64,000 nucleotides of DNA from Deinococcus humi (GCF_014201875.1 NZ_JACHFL010000004.1:1-64000); one strand, 5' to 3'; positions 27,175 through 37,392 are shown, counted from the stretch's first letter. Translations and numbers: made by a program. The notes: generated by a model from the sequence alone, not told the origin.

Positions 27175-28506
27175 TTACTTGAGTCGCTGGCCGAGTTGCA
27201 CCACCCAGATTTTGCTGGGCGTGCCGGTCTTGTTGTCGCCAATCCCGAAATCGTTGTCGTTGGTCAGGGCAATGGTCGAGGGCGTCAGGATCGCCAGCCC
27301 CTCGAGCTTATCGTCCATGATCCCCGCGTCGGCTGATTTGAACACCAGCTTGCGCGTGGAGGTCTGGATACCCAGCGCCGCGAGATCGGTAGCGATGTCC
27401 TCGTAGGTCAGCTTGCCTTGGTCGGGCAGATTCAAGACGTTAGTGGCGGCACTGAAGTCGTCCACGAACAGCTGCACCAGTCCAGCCGCGCGTTCCAGGG
27501 TCAGCAGCTTTTCTCCAGTGATCCAGGCCGTATCGCTGAATTTCAAGTCGGCCTGCTTGCCGCCCGCCGGGTAATCTCCAATCGCGCTACCCCGCGTCAG
27601 GTACTCCCCCACCACCCGGGCATCTAGAGGGTCGGTCACGTCCAGTTTCAGGGTGCGCAGGATGCGGCTGCTCTTGTAGGCGTCGGCCTTGGTGTCCCCC
27701 ATCGGGCTTTGCAGGGTGACCCAGGCTGTCTTGCCGTCGCCACTGAGACTGACGTTCTCGAAACCCCGATTCGAGCGGCGCTGGGCGTAGACATCGGGCA
27801 GAATGTTCTTCACCGGATAGGCTGCGCCGGTCAGCGCCTTGCTGACCGGGGTGTAGCGCATCAGCACCTGGCCTCCCTCACTCAGGATGGCAATGGACGG
27901 GGACGTCTCCTCCACCGTGATGAGCCGGCCGTCAGGAAAGCGGGCAAGGCCCTCGGTGTCCATCCCGTTCACGTTGAAGGGCAGCGGTGTGGTGCTGGCC
28001 TGATTCTCGAAGGGCAGTTCCTCACCCTTCATGTTGGTGAGACCGGTGATGCCCTGCCCCTCAGGGCCAGTGAGCCTGGTGAAACCCACTGGCACAATGG
28101 TCTGGCCCTCCACCCGGAAGCGGGTGAGGGTGGGCGCAAATTCAGGCAGGGGAAAGATCTTGCCGTCGGCCTTTCCCTCTGCGTTGAGGTGGTCTTCGTT
28201 GGGGCCACGGTCTGTAATTCCCAGAAATTCCCCGTTTGGAAGCGCCACCAGGCCGCTGCCGATGGCAGGAAGGGCGGTGTTGGCCAGACCATTGGCTCTG
28301 GCCCGGACCACCTGTTCGGTGCTGTACCCGAGGGCAGTCAGCTCGGTGGGAGGAAGGCTGGCCTGGGCAAGGATTTTGACCCGACCATCCGCTGTGGGCG
28401 CAGATGGATAGGGCGTCATGTCCTGCGTGGTGGGAAGGGTAGGAGAGCAGGCGACGAGTGACAGGGCAGTCGTCAGGCCGAGGGCAACGCGGGTAGATGT
28501 CAACAT
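27175..28506 (-). CDS. Esterase-like activity of phytase family lipoprotein
   Basis: 443 residues from ATG 28504-28506 (a TTG six bases earlier also fits). The signal peptide ends LSLVAC, so a lipoprotein. The body matches the phytase-esterase-like beta-propeller family: SGLVALPNGEFLGITDRGPN near residue 85, then NGMDTEGLARFPDGRLITVE, FENVSLSGDG and KLEGLAILTPSTIALTNDND. Members are often secreted in phosphate-responsive sets, but no phosphate box or phosphate gene is visible here. It would act outside the cytoplasmic membrane on an ester or phosphate substrate that cannot be named. Confidence 0.88.
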   Translation of the reverse strand: MLTSTRVALGLTTALSLVACSPTLPTTQDMTPYPSAPTADGRVKILAQASLPPTELTALGYSTEQVVRARANGLANTALPAIGSGLVALPNGEFLGITDRGPNEDHLNAEGKADGKIFPLPEFAPTLTRFRVEGQTIVPVGFTRLTGPEGQGITGLTNMKGEELPFENQASTTPLPFNVNGMDTEGLARFPDGRLITVEETSPSIAILSEGGQVLMRYTPVSKALTGAAYPVKNILPDVYAQRRSNRGFENVSLSGDGKTAWVTLQSPMGDTKADAYKSSRILRTLKLDVTDPLDARVVGEYLTRGSAIGDYPAGGKQADLKFSDTAWITGEKLLTLERAAGLVQLFVDDFSAATNVLNLPDQGKLTYEDIATDLAALGIQTSTRKLVFKSADAGIMDDKLEGLAILTPSTIALTNDNDFGIGDNKTGTPSKIWVVQLGQRLK

Positions 28507-28748
28507 CGGCAAAACTGTAAAACGCGTGTGTCAGCATCGTATCCGCTGTACACCGGCGCGGGCCGGCCTCAGGGGCGACTCTGAAATCGGGGATGGACAC
28601 ACCGAGCAGGGAAGTGTCTGGCCTGGAGGAGATCATAACCTCAATGGCCTGGAACACCCCTTCAACTGGTCCCGGTCGCGCCCGATGCAGTTCAGGACAG
28701 GCTGAGGCAGGTGACCTGACTGTGACAACTTGCCCTGAAAATCGGGCC

Positions 28749-28973
28749 ATGACGCACTGTAGGGAAGTGAGACCTACCTTCAAAGACCAGGCCAAGCTTG
28801 ATCTGGAGCTGGCCGCCGATGAGTACCGGCTGCTCGCCGACCTTCTCCTGCTTCACATTGAAGCTAATCCGGTGCGGCATGAACAGCTTCATTCTCTCGT
28901 GCACCGGCTTTTCGTCCTGGCCGTTCAGGCCGATCGTACGGCGCCCGGGGACGCGTCGCAGGCTGTGCGCTGA
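28749..28973 (+). CDS. Small hypothetical helical protein
   Basis: 74 residues from ATG 28749. It is Leu/His-rich and predicted helical (KLDLELAADEYRLLADLLLL, then HEQLHSLVHRLFVLAVQA), giving an amphipathic two-helix pattern. No known family and no strong ribosome site. It looks like real coding sequence because the amphipathic pattern is regular. Confidence 0.5.
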   Translation: MTHCREVRPTFKDQAKLDLELAADEYRLLADLLLLHIEANPVRHEQLHSLVHRLFVLAVQADRTAPGDASQAVR

Positions 28974-30361
28974 CATACACCAGATTGAGGCCGAGCGCAG
29001 ATCCCGTTTCTCAGAAGGTGATTGTCTCCTGTAGACACAGGTGTCTGGAGCCACGCCTTTTAAGATTGCTGTTTGCCCCCCTGACTTCTGAATCAACTCA
29101 CCCCACTGCTCTACGCCTGGAAAGTGCCATCTGCATTGTCGATACGGTATTGGGCGCAAGCGCATGTGCCCCCTAGCGACAAAGGGAATGGCCCTCCGCT
29201 CTTCGTGAACAGGGCGAACGGGTTAGGCCACGACTCTGGATGTCACCTGATGCGCTGAAGTGCTTCTCTGCAGGCGATCTGGAGAGACCAGGTCCACCCA
29301 GAAGTCACTTCCAACTTAACATCTTTCGCCTTTTGACCGGTGTGCCAAACTTTTGCGCACACCGGAAACGAGAGACGGTGTTCTATGCCGACTTCTATAA
29401 CTGCCCGAACGCTGTGTCTCCTGGGCCTCCTCGCGGGGTACTGAGGCCAGCAAGCGGTGGAGTGAGAGCTGGATCGCGGACAACAATGCCCCTCACTTAG
29501 CACGGTCTTCTATGCCTCAGTCTCCCCTCTCCTTGTCCCCGCTCCCACCCGGTTGACTCCTCTTGAATGTCCATGGGTCAGAGTTCTGGGGCAGCCTCTC
29601 CACCCCCATTGAGGTTGACTGCGCCGTCTTCCTCTCTCTCCTGCTCCTTCTTGCGGCAGTTGCCCTGGCCCAGCTTCTGACCCTTCTCGTGTGTGGCCCG
29701 CATCTTATGCCGGGGCACGGCCACGACGGCTCCAGCGAACAGAGCGAGATGTCGGACCTCCTCCTGCGAGATCACCGCAACACTGGATCATTGGAACCTT
29801 TTCCCCTGCCTGGGGCTTACGACGTTCCTGAAGTGATTGACACGGACGAGCTCAGAAGCTTTGAGGCGACGTGTGAACTGCCCTGGCTCCTGGCTCCGCA
29901 TGGCAGAATATGTCCCAGTCACTTACACGGCCCGCTGTCACGACCTCTCAGGGCCATCCCATCGAGGGATAGGGGAACAGGGACGAGCAGAGCTCGTCCC
30001 TGAATTGCCGACAGCGAACCTGGGAATTTCTGTCCCTTCATGCCCGCGTTTCGAACCTTCATAGCCACATCCGAACCACACTCGCCGCCCTCAGACGAAA
30101 CCACCGCTGCCCGCGCACGCCAGGCGGCGGAATGGGCCTTTGTGGCCCTTGATGTTAAGTTGCCAGAGCCCCGGACCCATCTTCCCTGCCTGGGCGGCGC
30201 CAGGCCGCCTGCTCCCCATCACACCGGCGGCGCAGAACCGGAAGAGCGTGCATATGAGACCGCAGGTGAGCGTGTGGGCGCCATCCCAGTGCCATCCGCT
30301 CCTCTCTACGCTGTTCTCCTCGGTCGGAACACAGAGTCCGACATCGACCAGGAGGCTGTTC
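28974..30361. other. Long intergenic stretch (1.4 kb) with weak ORFs
   Basis: No recognised gene. At 29384 an ATG opens a frame that looks like the start of a signal peptide (ARTLCLLGLLAG) but stops after 19 codons. A frame at 29563-30003 holds one hydrophobic segment (FLSLLLLLAAVALAQLLTLL) and then unremarkable text; it may be a small membrane protein or noise. A perfect 10-bp hairpin (AGGGACGAGC/GCTCGTCCCT) is at 29979-30001. The end of the stretch holds the promoter of the secreted protein gene at 30362. Confidence 0.4.
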
Positions 30362-31984
30362 ATGCGTTATCGTCCCTTGCTGTCTTTTTCCCTGGCGCTC
30401 GCCGCCGTCACTCTCCCCGTCGCCCGGGCGGCCCATCCGATGGACGTTCAGATCGTACCCGACACTGTCAGGACGGTGAGCAAGGTGGTCACCTCGGCGG
30501 GCGGCCAGCTTACCGTTCAGGGAGCGGACGGCACGACCTACACACTGACCGTTCCGGAAGGAGCTTTATTGGGGCGGGAGACTATCCGCATGACGCCTGT
30601 GATTCGGGTGGACGCGCTACCTCTGCACGGCGGTCTCATCGGGGCGGTCCACCTCGAACCGAAGGGTCTGGAATTCCTCGAACCGCTCACGCTCACCATC
30701 ACGCCGCGCACGAAACTCGACGCCTCGCAACTCCGCGCTTTCAACTCACACGCGCTCGGCCAGGAGTTCTACCTGCAGCCGCTGCGGGTGTCGAACGGGG
30801 GCGTGGAGATGCTGCTGAATCACTTCTCGAACCCCGGCGTGGCCCTGGCGACAGTTGCGGACGAGGACCTGCTCGCCCCGCTCGTGCCCACCGATCCGCG
30901 CGACCGGCTCGAAACGGATGCGGCGCGCAGCAAGGCCGACGCAACCTTTATGAAAGGCGTCTACAGCGACAAGGTGCGGCCCGAACTCACCGCCGCGCAG
31001 ATGGACGACGCGCGGCTCAAGAGCGCGATCAAACTGTTCCTCGCCTGGCGCAACTCGGTCCAGTCGAGTGGCCTGGATGAGGTCATGAAAGCGCAGATCT
31101 TCGAGGGCTGGAGCCTGATCGCCAGGGGCATCGAGCATGCGGTGAACCGTGCATCCGCGTCGTGTGTGCAAGACCGCGACCTCTCACGGCTCACCGATCT
31201 GCTGGGATGGATCACCTGGGTGAAGCGCAACCCGCGCCTCGGGCCGTACTTCACGGGCAAGCTCGCCGCGTTCGAGGCCAAGGCGGAGAATTGCGCGACC
31301 TTCGAACTCACCTTCGACTCCGTGCTAGACGAACACACCCTCGAACTCTCCGACGGCGATGGACCAGACCCCACGAACCTGACGAGCCACTTCGAGATGG
31401 GCGCCAAAGTGACCGTCAAGTATTCGGTCGCAAAGGGCACGCTGGAAGGTCAGGGGCCGATGGAGTCCAGAGCGTACACGACGAAGGGGTATTCTTCCTG
31501 GCACTCCGCCGCGAGCCCACCTGACTGCACGGCGAGCGCTGGCTCCATCAGGAACAACCCGTCACCGTTCATCGTTGGGACTGCCGGGGAGTTCGTGAGC
31601 GCGCTTGACCTCGACTCTCTGCTGACTGACCTCACGACGGGTCGTCAGGCGGTGGGGGTGGACTTGACCTTCGTGCCTGGCACTGTGATCCACCGCTTCC
31701 GCATGGCGTGTGATGGGGAGGCCGAGACGGATGTGGACGGCGTGGAGGCGCACACTGGCTGGAGCGTGATCATCCGCAAGGTGCTGAAACTGCAAGACGA
31801 GATTGCAGAGCCCTGGCAGGCGAAGGACATGGTCTTCCTGAACGGTGTGGCCGAGCATACCTGGGACCACGCCTACTCGGGCGGGTCCCTTCTGGCCGAC
31901 CCGGAGGACGAAGACGAGGACCTCTTCCGTCAGACGCTACGGGGCATCTCGCGGCTTACGCTACGGCATACCCCCCAACCCTGA
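30362..31984 (+). CDS. Secreted protein with ZU5-like N-terminal domain
   Basis: 540 residues from ATG 30362, with AGGAGG seven bases upstream. A Sec signal peptide (MRYRPLLSFSLALAAV, cleavage after ARA) is clear. Residues about 40-130 resemble a ZU5-like/axial beta domain (GGQLTVQGADGTTYTLTVPE, GALLGRETIRMTPV). The middle is helical and the C-terminus is rich in acidic pairs (DPEDEDEDLF). No catalytic motif was recognised and the function is unknown. It converges on another secreted protein gene (32042-33415) with a shared terminator; the two may be functionally linked. Confidence 0.8.
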   Translation: MRYRPLLSFSLALAAVTLPVARAAHPMDVQIVPDTVRTVSKVVTSAGGQLTVQGADGTTYTLTVPEGALLGRETIRMTPVIRVDALPLHGGLIGAVHLEPKGLEFLEPLTLTITPRTKLDASQLRAFNSHALGQEFYLQPLRVSNGGVEMLLNHFSNPGVALATVADEDLLAPLVPTDPRDRLETDAARSKADATFMKGVYSDKVRPELTAAQMDDARLKSAIKLFLAWRNSVQSSGLDEVMKAQIFEGWSLIARGIEHAVNRASASCVQDRDLSRLTDLLGWITWVKRNPRLGPYFTGKLAAFEAKAENCATFELTFDSVLDEHTLELSDGDGPDPTNLTSHFEMGAKVTVKYSVAKGTLEGQGPMESRAYTTKGYSSWHSAASPPDCTASAGSIRNNPSPFIVGTAGEFVSALDLDSLLTDLTTGRQAVGVDLTFVPGTVIHRFRMACDGEAETDVDGVEAHTGWSVIIRKVLKLQDEIAEPWQAKDMVFLNGVAEHTWDHAYSGGSLLADPEDEDEDLFRQTLRGISRLTLRHTPQP

Positions 31985-31992
31985 CGCCAGAG

Positions 31993-32026
31993 GAGCGCCA
32001 CGAGCCTCTCCGGACTCGTGGCGCTC
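31993..32026. terminator. Bidirectional hairpin terminator
   Basis: A perfect 12-bp stem (GAGCGCCACGAG/CTCGTGGCGCTC) with a 10-nt loop between two convergent secreted-protein genes, nine bases after the first stop and sixteen before the other. Confidence 0.8.
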
Positions 32027-32041
32027 TGCTGCTGAGCATAT

Positions 32042-33415
32042 TCAGCGGCGGGTCATGGAGAGGCTCCCCCTCCCCAGGTCGTCGCCCTCGTAGTTCGTCC
32101 AACGCACTTCGCCCTGGTAGCGGTTTCCCTCGAATCGCCCCTGCACCTTAAGTGCCATCGTGCGGCCCTCGACCTCCAGGCCGATCTCGAGCGTTCCCGT
32201 CTCGCTGTTGCCGTTGGCATATTTCACCGGGTCATCTCCATACCCGATGATGCGCGGTGAATCGTCTTGGAGCTTGAACGCCACCGGGTACGTCTTGTCG
32301 TTCACCGTGATGACCGCGTTCCACGTCCCGCTTGCCGTCCACTTCGCAGGCGCGGTTGGAGTCGCAGGCGCGCTTGAAGTGCCCGCATTCGATGAGGAAC
32401 TCGACGACGCGCCCCAGCTCGGGGAGCTGTTCGGCGTCCGCGTCGTCTCAGGCAGCGTGCCGGGCGGTCGGTTGAACAGGAGCTTGTCACCGTCGAGCGT
32501 GAGTTCCAGGGTGTGCTGACCGTTCGTCTCGACCCGGACACGCCACAGAGCGCCGTACGGTTTGATGTGATTTTTGGCCGTGGAGACCTTGCCCGGCGTG
32601 CAGGTGTAGCCTGTCGCGGAACTCGTCGTAGGCGTGAATGTCAGCTCGTTGTTGCTGTCCCTTACCTTGCCCTTCTCAGTCACGAGAAGCTTCGAGGTGC
32701 AGCCGTACGTCGTGACGACCGTGAGGCCCGTTCGCTCGTAGGTGAAGTTCGGTCCGAACCTGAGGATCTGACTCGTGCCGCTCGCCTCGGCCCACTTGCC
32801 CGTGGCGGTGTTGTAGTACTCGGTGGGCGACACAGCGCCGTTGTGCCATTCGCCGTGCAGGAAGGCGGACACATTCGAGGGCGGCGGTGGGGCCGGCGTG
32901 CGGCGCACGTACTTCGCGCTGCCCTGCCCGGTCTTGAGGGTGAGTTCGCCCTTCGCAATCGACCACGTCATCGTGGTTGTACTTGACGCCGCCTGTGACG
33001 TCAGGCTCAGGCCCTGCCGTCTGCATCCATTGTTGAGACGGTCGGGCGTGTAGGCGAGTTCCTTGTCGACCCCCCTGGCCTTCAAGGTGATCTTGTTGCC
33101 GGAGGCGGCGAAGGTGCCGCGCTCTACGACCACGCTCATGACCTGGCAGGTGATCGGGTAGCCGGTGGTGCCGAACGACGAGGGGTAAGACGTGGACTCG
33201 AACTCGGTGAGCACGTACGTGCCGTCCTTGTTCAGCACCACGCGTCTCGAGTCTCCACTCGCTCCGCCGAAGTCCTTCGTATACACGCTGGCGGGGTACT
33301 GGGCGCCACTGAGCCACTCACCGACAAGGCTGGCAGGCACGGGCGCAGCGGAGGCGGGACAGAACGGCAGGGTGAGGAGCAGGGCGGGTGGCAGGAAGCG
33401 TCGGAAAATGGTCAT
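32042..33415 (-). CDS. Secreted hypothetical protein, repeated lipocalin-like modules
   Basis: 457 residues with a Sec signal peptide (FLPPALLLTLPFCPASAA). Two modules of about 150 residues each begin with a short GEW motif (LVGEWLSGAQYP and LHGEWHNGAVSP), followed by Tyr/Thr-rich beta strands and paired cysteines. This suggests two calycin/lipocalin-like barrels. A Ser/Pro/Ala linker (about 330-355) leads to a third beta domain (WNAVITVNDKTYPVAFKLQD). No enzyme motif is seen. The ribosome site AAGGA precedes the ATG. Function unknown; binding of a small ligand or surface role is possible. Confidence 0.75.
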   Translation of the reverse strand: MTIFRRFLPPALLLTLPFCPASAAPVPASLVGEWLSGAQYPASVYTKDFGGASGDSRRVVLNKDGTYVLTEFESTSYPSSFGTTGYPITCQVMSVVVERGTFAASGNKITLKARGVDKELAYTPDRLNNGCRRQGLSLTSQAASSTTTMTWSIAKGELTLKTGQGSAKYVRRTPAPPPPSNVSAFLHGEWHNGAVSPTEYYNTATGKWAEASGTSQILRFGPNFTYERTGLTVVTTYGCTSKLLVTEKGKVRDSNNELTFTPTTSSATGYTCTPGKVSTAKNHIKPYGALWRVRVETNGQHTLELTLDGDKLLFNRPPGTLPETTRTPNSSPSWGASSSSSSNAGTSSAPATPTAPAKWTASGTWNAVITVNDKTYPVAFKLQDDSPRIIGYGDDPVKYANGNSETGTLEIGLEVEGRTMALKVQGRFEGNRYQGEVRWTNYEGDDLGRGSLSMTRR

Positions 33416-33604
33416 TATCGTGTCCTTTGAGGAAGCGCGGAGAAGTGGGGCGCTTCAAACTGGGGACACTGTGCAGGGCAGAGGATGGCAGACCGATGAT
33501 GAGGGTGGTTTGGTTTTGCGCAGAAGGAGAGCAGTCTTGAGGAGAGGCGGCACCCTGTTGACGAACCGTAGCGTTCCCAGCGGAGCGCTCCCGGAACGAC
33601 AGGA

Positions 33605-34579
33605 TCAGGCCAGGGTGCTGACCCGTGGCCTGTAGGGCTCCTCCAGGTAACGCTGTTCGTCCTCGCTGAGGATAAGGTCGGCGGCGGCCACTGCATGTTC
33701 AAGGTGATGCATCTTCGTCGCGCCGATGATGGGGGACGTCACGCCAGATTGGTGCATCACCCAACTCAAAGCCACTTGCGAAGGGTGCACACCCTTCTGC
33801 TCCGCCAGGCTCTGCACCCGGTTGGCGATTTCCAGGTCAACCTCACCGCCGAAGAGCTTCTGGCTCATGGCGTCACTGTTGCCCCGCGTGGTCTGACCGG
33901 CGCCACCCTGGCGATTCCCAGCCAGGAAACCGCGTGCCAGCGGACTCCACGGCAAGAAGCCCAGGCCATCCTCTCGGCACAGTTTCAGCATCTCACGCTC
34001 TTCTTCACGGTAGAGCAGGTTGTAGTGATCCTGTACGCTCACGAAGCGGCTCCAGGCCCTCAGATCCGCCAGGCCGTTGGCGCGCGCCACCTGATAGGCC
34101 AGGTGATTCGAAACCCCGATGTACCGCACCATGCCCAGCCGCACCAGGTCGTTGAGTGCTTCCAGCGTCTCGTCCATCGGCGTGTCGCGGTCCTGACCGT
34201 GGATCTGGTACAGGTCAATGTAATCCGTACCCAACCGCTTCAGGCTGGCCTGCACGCCATCGAAGATGTGCTTGCGCGACAGGCCGCGCTGTGTGACCCC
34301 CGGCCCCATTGGGTGGTCCACCTTCGTGGCCAGCACATAGGCATCCCTGGGGGCGAGTTCACGCAGGCATTTCCCTGTGATCTCCTCGCTGCGGCCGAGT
34401 GAGTACATGTCGGCGGTATCGAAGAAATTGATGCCGAGTTCCAGAGCCCTCTCGAAAAAAGGCCGACTCTGTTCTTCGGTCAACACCCAGTCACGCCATT
34501 TCGGATCACCGTAGGACATGCAACCCAGGGCCAGACGGGAAACCTTGAGGCCGCTGCGGCCCAGTTTGACGTATTTCAT
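33605..34579 (-). CDS. Aldo/keto reductase
   Basis: 324 residues; ATG 34577-34579 with GGAGGA six bases before it. The (beta/alpha)8 aldo/keto reductase tetrad is visible: Asp and Tyr in FFDTADMYS, Lys in ATKVDHP and His in YQIHGQD. The C-terminal NADPH phosphate-binding segment is SPIIGATKMHHLEHA. Members reduce aldehydes or ketones in the cytoplasm. The closest type by eye is the general stress/YajO-like group. It is monocistronic, so the substrate is open. Confidence 0.93.
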   Translation of the reverse strand: MKYVKLGRSGLKVSRLALGCMSYGDPKWRDWVLTEEQSRPFFERALELGINFFDTADMYSLGRSEEITGKCLRELAPRDAYVLATKVDHPMGPGVTQRGLSRKHIFDGVQASLKRLGTDYIDLYQIHGQDRDTPMDETLEALNDLVRLGMVRYIGVSNHLAYQVARANGLADLRAWSRFVSVQDHYNLLYREEEREMLKLCREDGLGFLPWSPLARGFLAGNRQGGAGQTTRGNSDAMSQKLFGGEVDLEIANRVQSLAEQKGVHPSQVALSWVMHQSGVTSPIIGATKMHHLEHAVAAADLILSEDEQRYLEEPYRPRVSTLA

Positions 34580-34825
34580 GTGATCCTCCGGCCTTGTGTC
34601 AGATTGAAGCCCAGCGCGTCGTTGGCTGCTTGATGTTGGGCAGCGGCGTGTTCTCCGCATGGTAGGGGTGGACAGAATGTCTCGTGGTGCGCTCCCAGCA
34701 TCTATCACACGAAGCCGACGAATCCCCACCCAGGCCGATGCTCAGCCACAGCATCAGGAATATCACAGCGGCTCTGCCGCAGCAGGTGAAACCAGCTCGG
34801 CAGCCTACTTCTTTTCTTGACACCG

Positions 34826-35248
34826 TGCGGTCAACACCCACCATCGCCCGTGACGAATCCGACTTGACGGCCCATTATCAGACCTTTGTCACTCCCAAAT
34901 CGCGCAGGCTGCTACGCTCTGGTGTGCTTCCGCTCGAAGGCCGCGGGGCCGGTCACCTCAACGCCACAGTCCTAGCCACAAGTGACCGGGGGGCATGCGG
35001 GCAGATTGCTTTACCGATCCGTCCGTCCTGCGCTGGATGCGCCAGCTTTCCTGTTGTTCCTGGCAAGCTGGAACGGTGATCGGTGGCCCCTGATCGTCCC
35101 TACCCAAGGGGATAGCTTCACCAGGTTGGGCGCGCCCAGCACGCTGTCTGGACTGACGTGCGTGTCTTGGAATGCCCTAAAGGTGGTGCACAGCATCGAC
35201 ACCTTCACGTGCTGTGACTTCATCATTGGCCGTGCCCTCAAAGACTGA
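34826..35248 (+). pseudogene. Frameshifted remnant, possibly a transposase N-terminus
   Basis: Two phases give continuous protein-like text: RSTPTIARDESDLTAHYQTF and SRRLLRSGVLPLEGRG in the first, then after a shift near 34990 GRLLYRSVRPALDAPAFLLF and LASWNGDRWPLIVP in the second. The style resembles the N-terminal part of IS4-like transposases, but no DDE residues are reached and no inverted repeats were found. The identification is tentative. Confidence 0.4.
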
Positions 35249-35302
35249 AGGCTTTTCCATCAACCCAGACTTTCATTCTCTTATACAAACAAAGGGTGAT
35301 TT

Positions 35303-37345
35303 ATGTTTGACATCAATGACTTCGGCGGCATCATCTACGGCGCGGACTACAACCCAGAGCAGTGGCCCCGTGAAGTCTGGCGGGAGGATGCCCAGCTGAT
35401 GCGGGAAGCCGGAGTGAATCTCGTCTCGCTGGGCATCTTCTCCTGGGCGCATCTGGAACCTCAGCCGGACACCTATGATTTTTCCTGGCTGGATGAGGTC
35501 ATGGACCTGCTCCACGAGCACGGCGTTGGGGTCAATCTCGCCACGGCCACGGCGTCTCCTCCCCCCTGGCTCTCCTTGAAATATCCAGACTCCAGGCCCG
35601 TCACCGTGGATGGCGTGCGGTTGGAAGTCGGGGGACGCCAGCTGTACTGCCCCAGCCATCAGGCCTTTCGGACGCAAGCGCGGCAGCTCATCACGCAGAT
35701 CGCTCAGCGTTACCAGGGACACCCGGCTCTCAAGCTGTGGCACGTCAACAACGAATACGGCTGTCACATTGATCAGTGCTTCTGCGGGCTCTGCGCAGAG
35801 GAGTTCCGCCTCTGGCTTCAGGAGAGGTACGGTACGCTGGACGCCCTGAACACCGCGTGGGGCACCGCGTTCTGGAGCCAGCGCTACGGAGCCTGGGCCG
35901 AGATTCAGCCTCCCAGGCGCGCGCCGACCTACGCCAACCCCACCCAGCAGCTCGACTGGCGGCGTTTTTCCAGCGACAATCTGTTGTCCCTCTACCGCAT
36001 GGAGGCCAGCATTCTGCGCGAAATCTCGCCGCAGACCCCCATCACGACCAACTTCCTGGGCTTCCTGCCCGGACTGGACTACTTCAAGTGGGCACAGGAA
36101 GAAGATGTGGTTTCACTCGACGCTTACCCTGACCCCAGCAGTTCCCGCCCCCACCTGGAAGCAGGCATGACGTTCGACATCATGCGCTCCCTGCGCGGTG
36201 GCCAGCGGTGGATTCTCATGGAACAGGCGACGAGCGCCGTGAACTGGCGTGAACGCAACACCCTGAAGCGCCCTGGGCTCATGCGCCTCCTCAACCACCA
36301 GGCACTTGCGCACGGCGCGAATGGCCTGATGTTCTTCCAGTGGCGGGCATCTCGCGCAGGGGCGGAGAAGTTCCACAGCGGCATGGTGCAGCACGTCGGA
36401 CCACAACGCTCCCGCGTCTGGCAGGAGGTTCAAGCCCTGGGGCAGGAACTGAAGTCGTTGACGGAGCTGACCCAGGCGCGCGTGCCCGCCCGTGTGGCCA
36501 TCATGTTCGACTGGAACAGCTGGTGGGCGTTGGAGATCGACAGCAAGCCTGCGGCTCTCAAGTTGATGCCGCTGGTGCAGAAGTGGTACGCCGCCCTCAG
36601 GCAACTCGGGCAGAACGTCGATTTCGTGCATCCAGAAGGCAACCTGACCGCCTATGACGTCGTGGCCCTCCCCAATCAGTACCTGCTGTCGCACGCTGCC
36701 GCTCAGAATGTCCGCCAGTTTGTGAATGGGGGCGGCACGTTGGCGACGGGTTTTTTCAGCGGCATTGTGGACGAGCACGAACACATTCAGCTGGGGGGTT
36801 ACCCTGCGTTGATCAGCGACGTGCTTGGCCTGTGGGTCGAAGAGTGGTTGGTCATGCAGCCGGGCGAGACCAATCAGGTACAGCTTCGCGAGAATGGCGC
36901 CACGTACGATGTTCACCACTGGGCCGAAGTCATCCATGTGACGGGTGCGGAAACGGTCGCCACCTTCCAACAGGATTTTATTGCTGGTCAACCGGCCATC
37001 ACGTCCCACAGGTTTGGCGCCGGACACGCCTATTACCTGGGCGGCGACTTTCCCGAAGCAGCTGTCATCGACCTGCTGGAAGAAATTTTGACTCACGCAA
37101 ATGTTCCCCTGAGCCGGCTGCCCGCCACCCTCAACGTCACCCTGTCGGACCTTGGGAACGCGCAGGTGCTGCATCTTCTCAATGTTCACTCGACGGAATC
37201 TCTGGACGTCAGCCTTCCTGATGGAGGGAGCCGCTTTGAGGATGGTGGATCCCTCCCAAAGGTCTTGACCTTGCCGCCGTACGGCGTGGCGCTCGTTCGG
37301 TACAGCCGTGACGTCCGTCTGGATGAGTTACAGGTCTTGGAATAA
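35303..37345 (+). CDS. GH42 beta-galactosidase
   Basis: 680 residues of glycoside hydrolase family 42. The N-terminal barrel opens with YGADYNPEQWPREVW. The acid/base Glu is E151 in HVNNEYGCH and the nucleophile is E307 in ILMEQATSAVNW. A zinc-site cysteine cluster follows the acid/base (CHIDQCFCGLC). The central trimerisation domain (from about 390) and the C-terminal beta domain are complete. There is no signal peptide, so it hydrolyses imported beta-galactosides. The ribosome site is AAGGGTGA. No transporter or regulator is beside it. Confidence 0.95.
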   Translation: MFDINDFGGIIYGADYNPEQWPREVWREDAQLMREAGVNLVSLGIFSWAHLEPQPDTYDFSWLDEVMDLLHEHGVGVNLATATASPPPWLSLKYPDSRPVTVDGVRLEVGGRQLYCPSHQAFRTQARQLITQIAQRYQGHPALKLWHVNNEYGCHIDQCFCGLCAEEFRLWLQERYGTLDALNTAWGTAFWSQRYGAWAEIQPPRRAPTYANPTQQLDWRRFSSDNLLSLYRMEASILREISPQTPITTNFLGFLPGLDYFKWAQEEDVVSLDAYPDPSSSRPHLEAGMTFDIMRSLRGGQRWILMEQATSAVNWRERNTLKRPGLMRLLNHQALAHGANGLMFFQWRASRAGAEKFHSGMVQHVGPQRSRVWQEVQALGQELKSLTELTQARVPARVAIMFDWNSWWALEIDSKPAALKLMPLVQKWYAALRQLGQNVDFVHPEGNLTAYDVVALPNQYLLSHAAAQNVRQFVNGGGTLATGFFSGIVDEHEHIQLGGYPALISDVLGLWVEEWLVMQPGETNQVQLRENGATYDVHHWAEVIHVTGAETVATFQQDFIAGQPAITSHRFGAGHAYYLGGDFPEAAVIDLLEEILTHANVPLSRLPATLNVTLSDLGNAQVLHLLNVHSTESLDVSLPDGGSRFEDGGSLPKVLTLPPYGVALVRYSRDVRLDELQVLE

Positions 37346-37392
37346 GCTCCTGCAGCCGCATTGAGCCGCCAGGTACCATCCACTCAAGGAAA

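Noticed and set aside
36113..37189. 358-codon minus-strand open frame
   Set aside because: Lies entirely opposite the GH42 gene with no family character.
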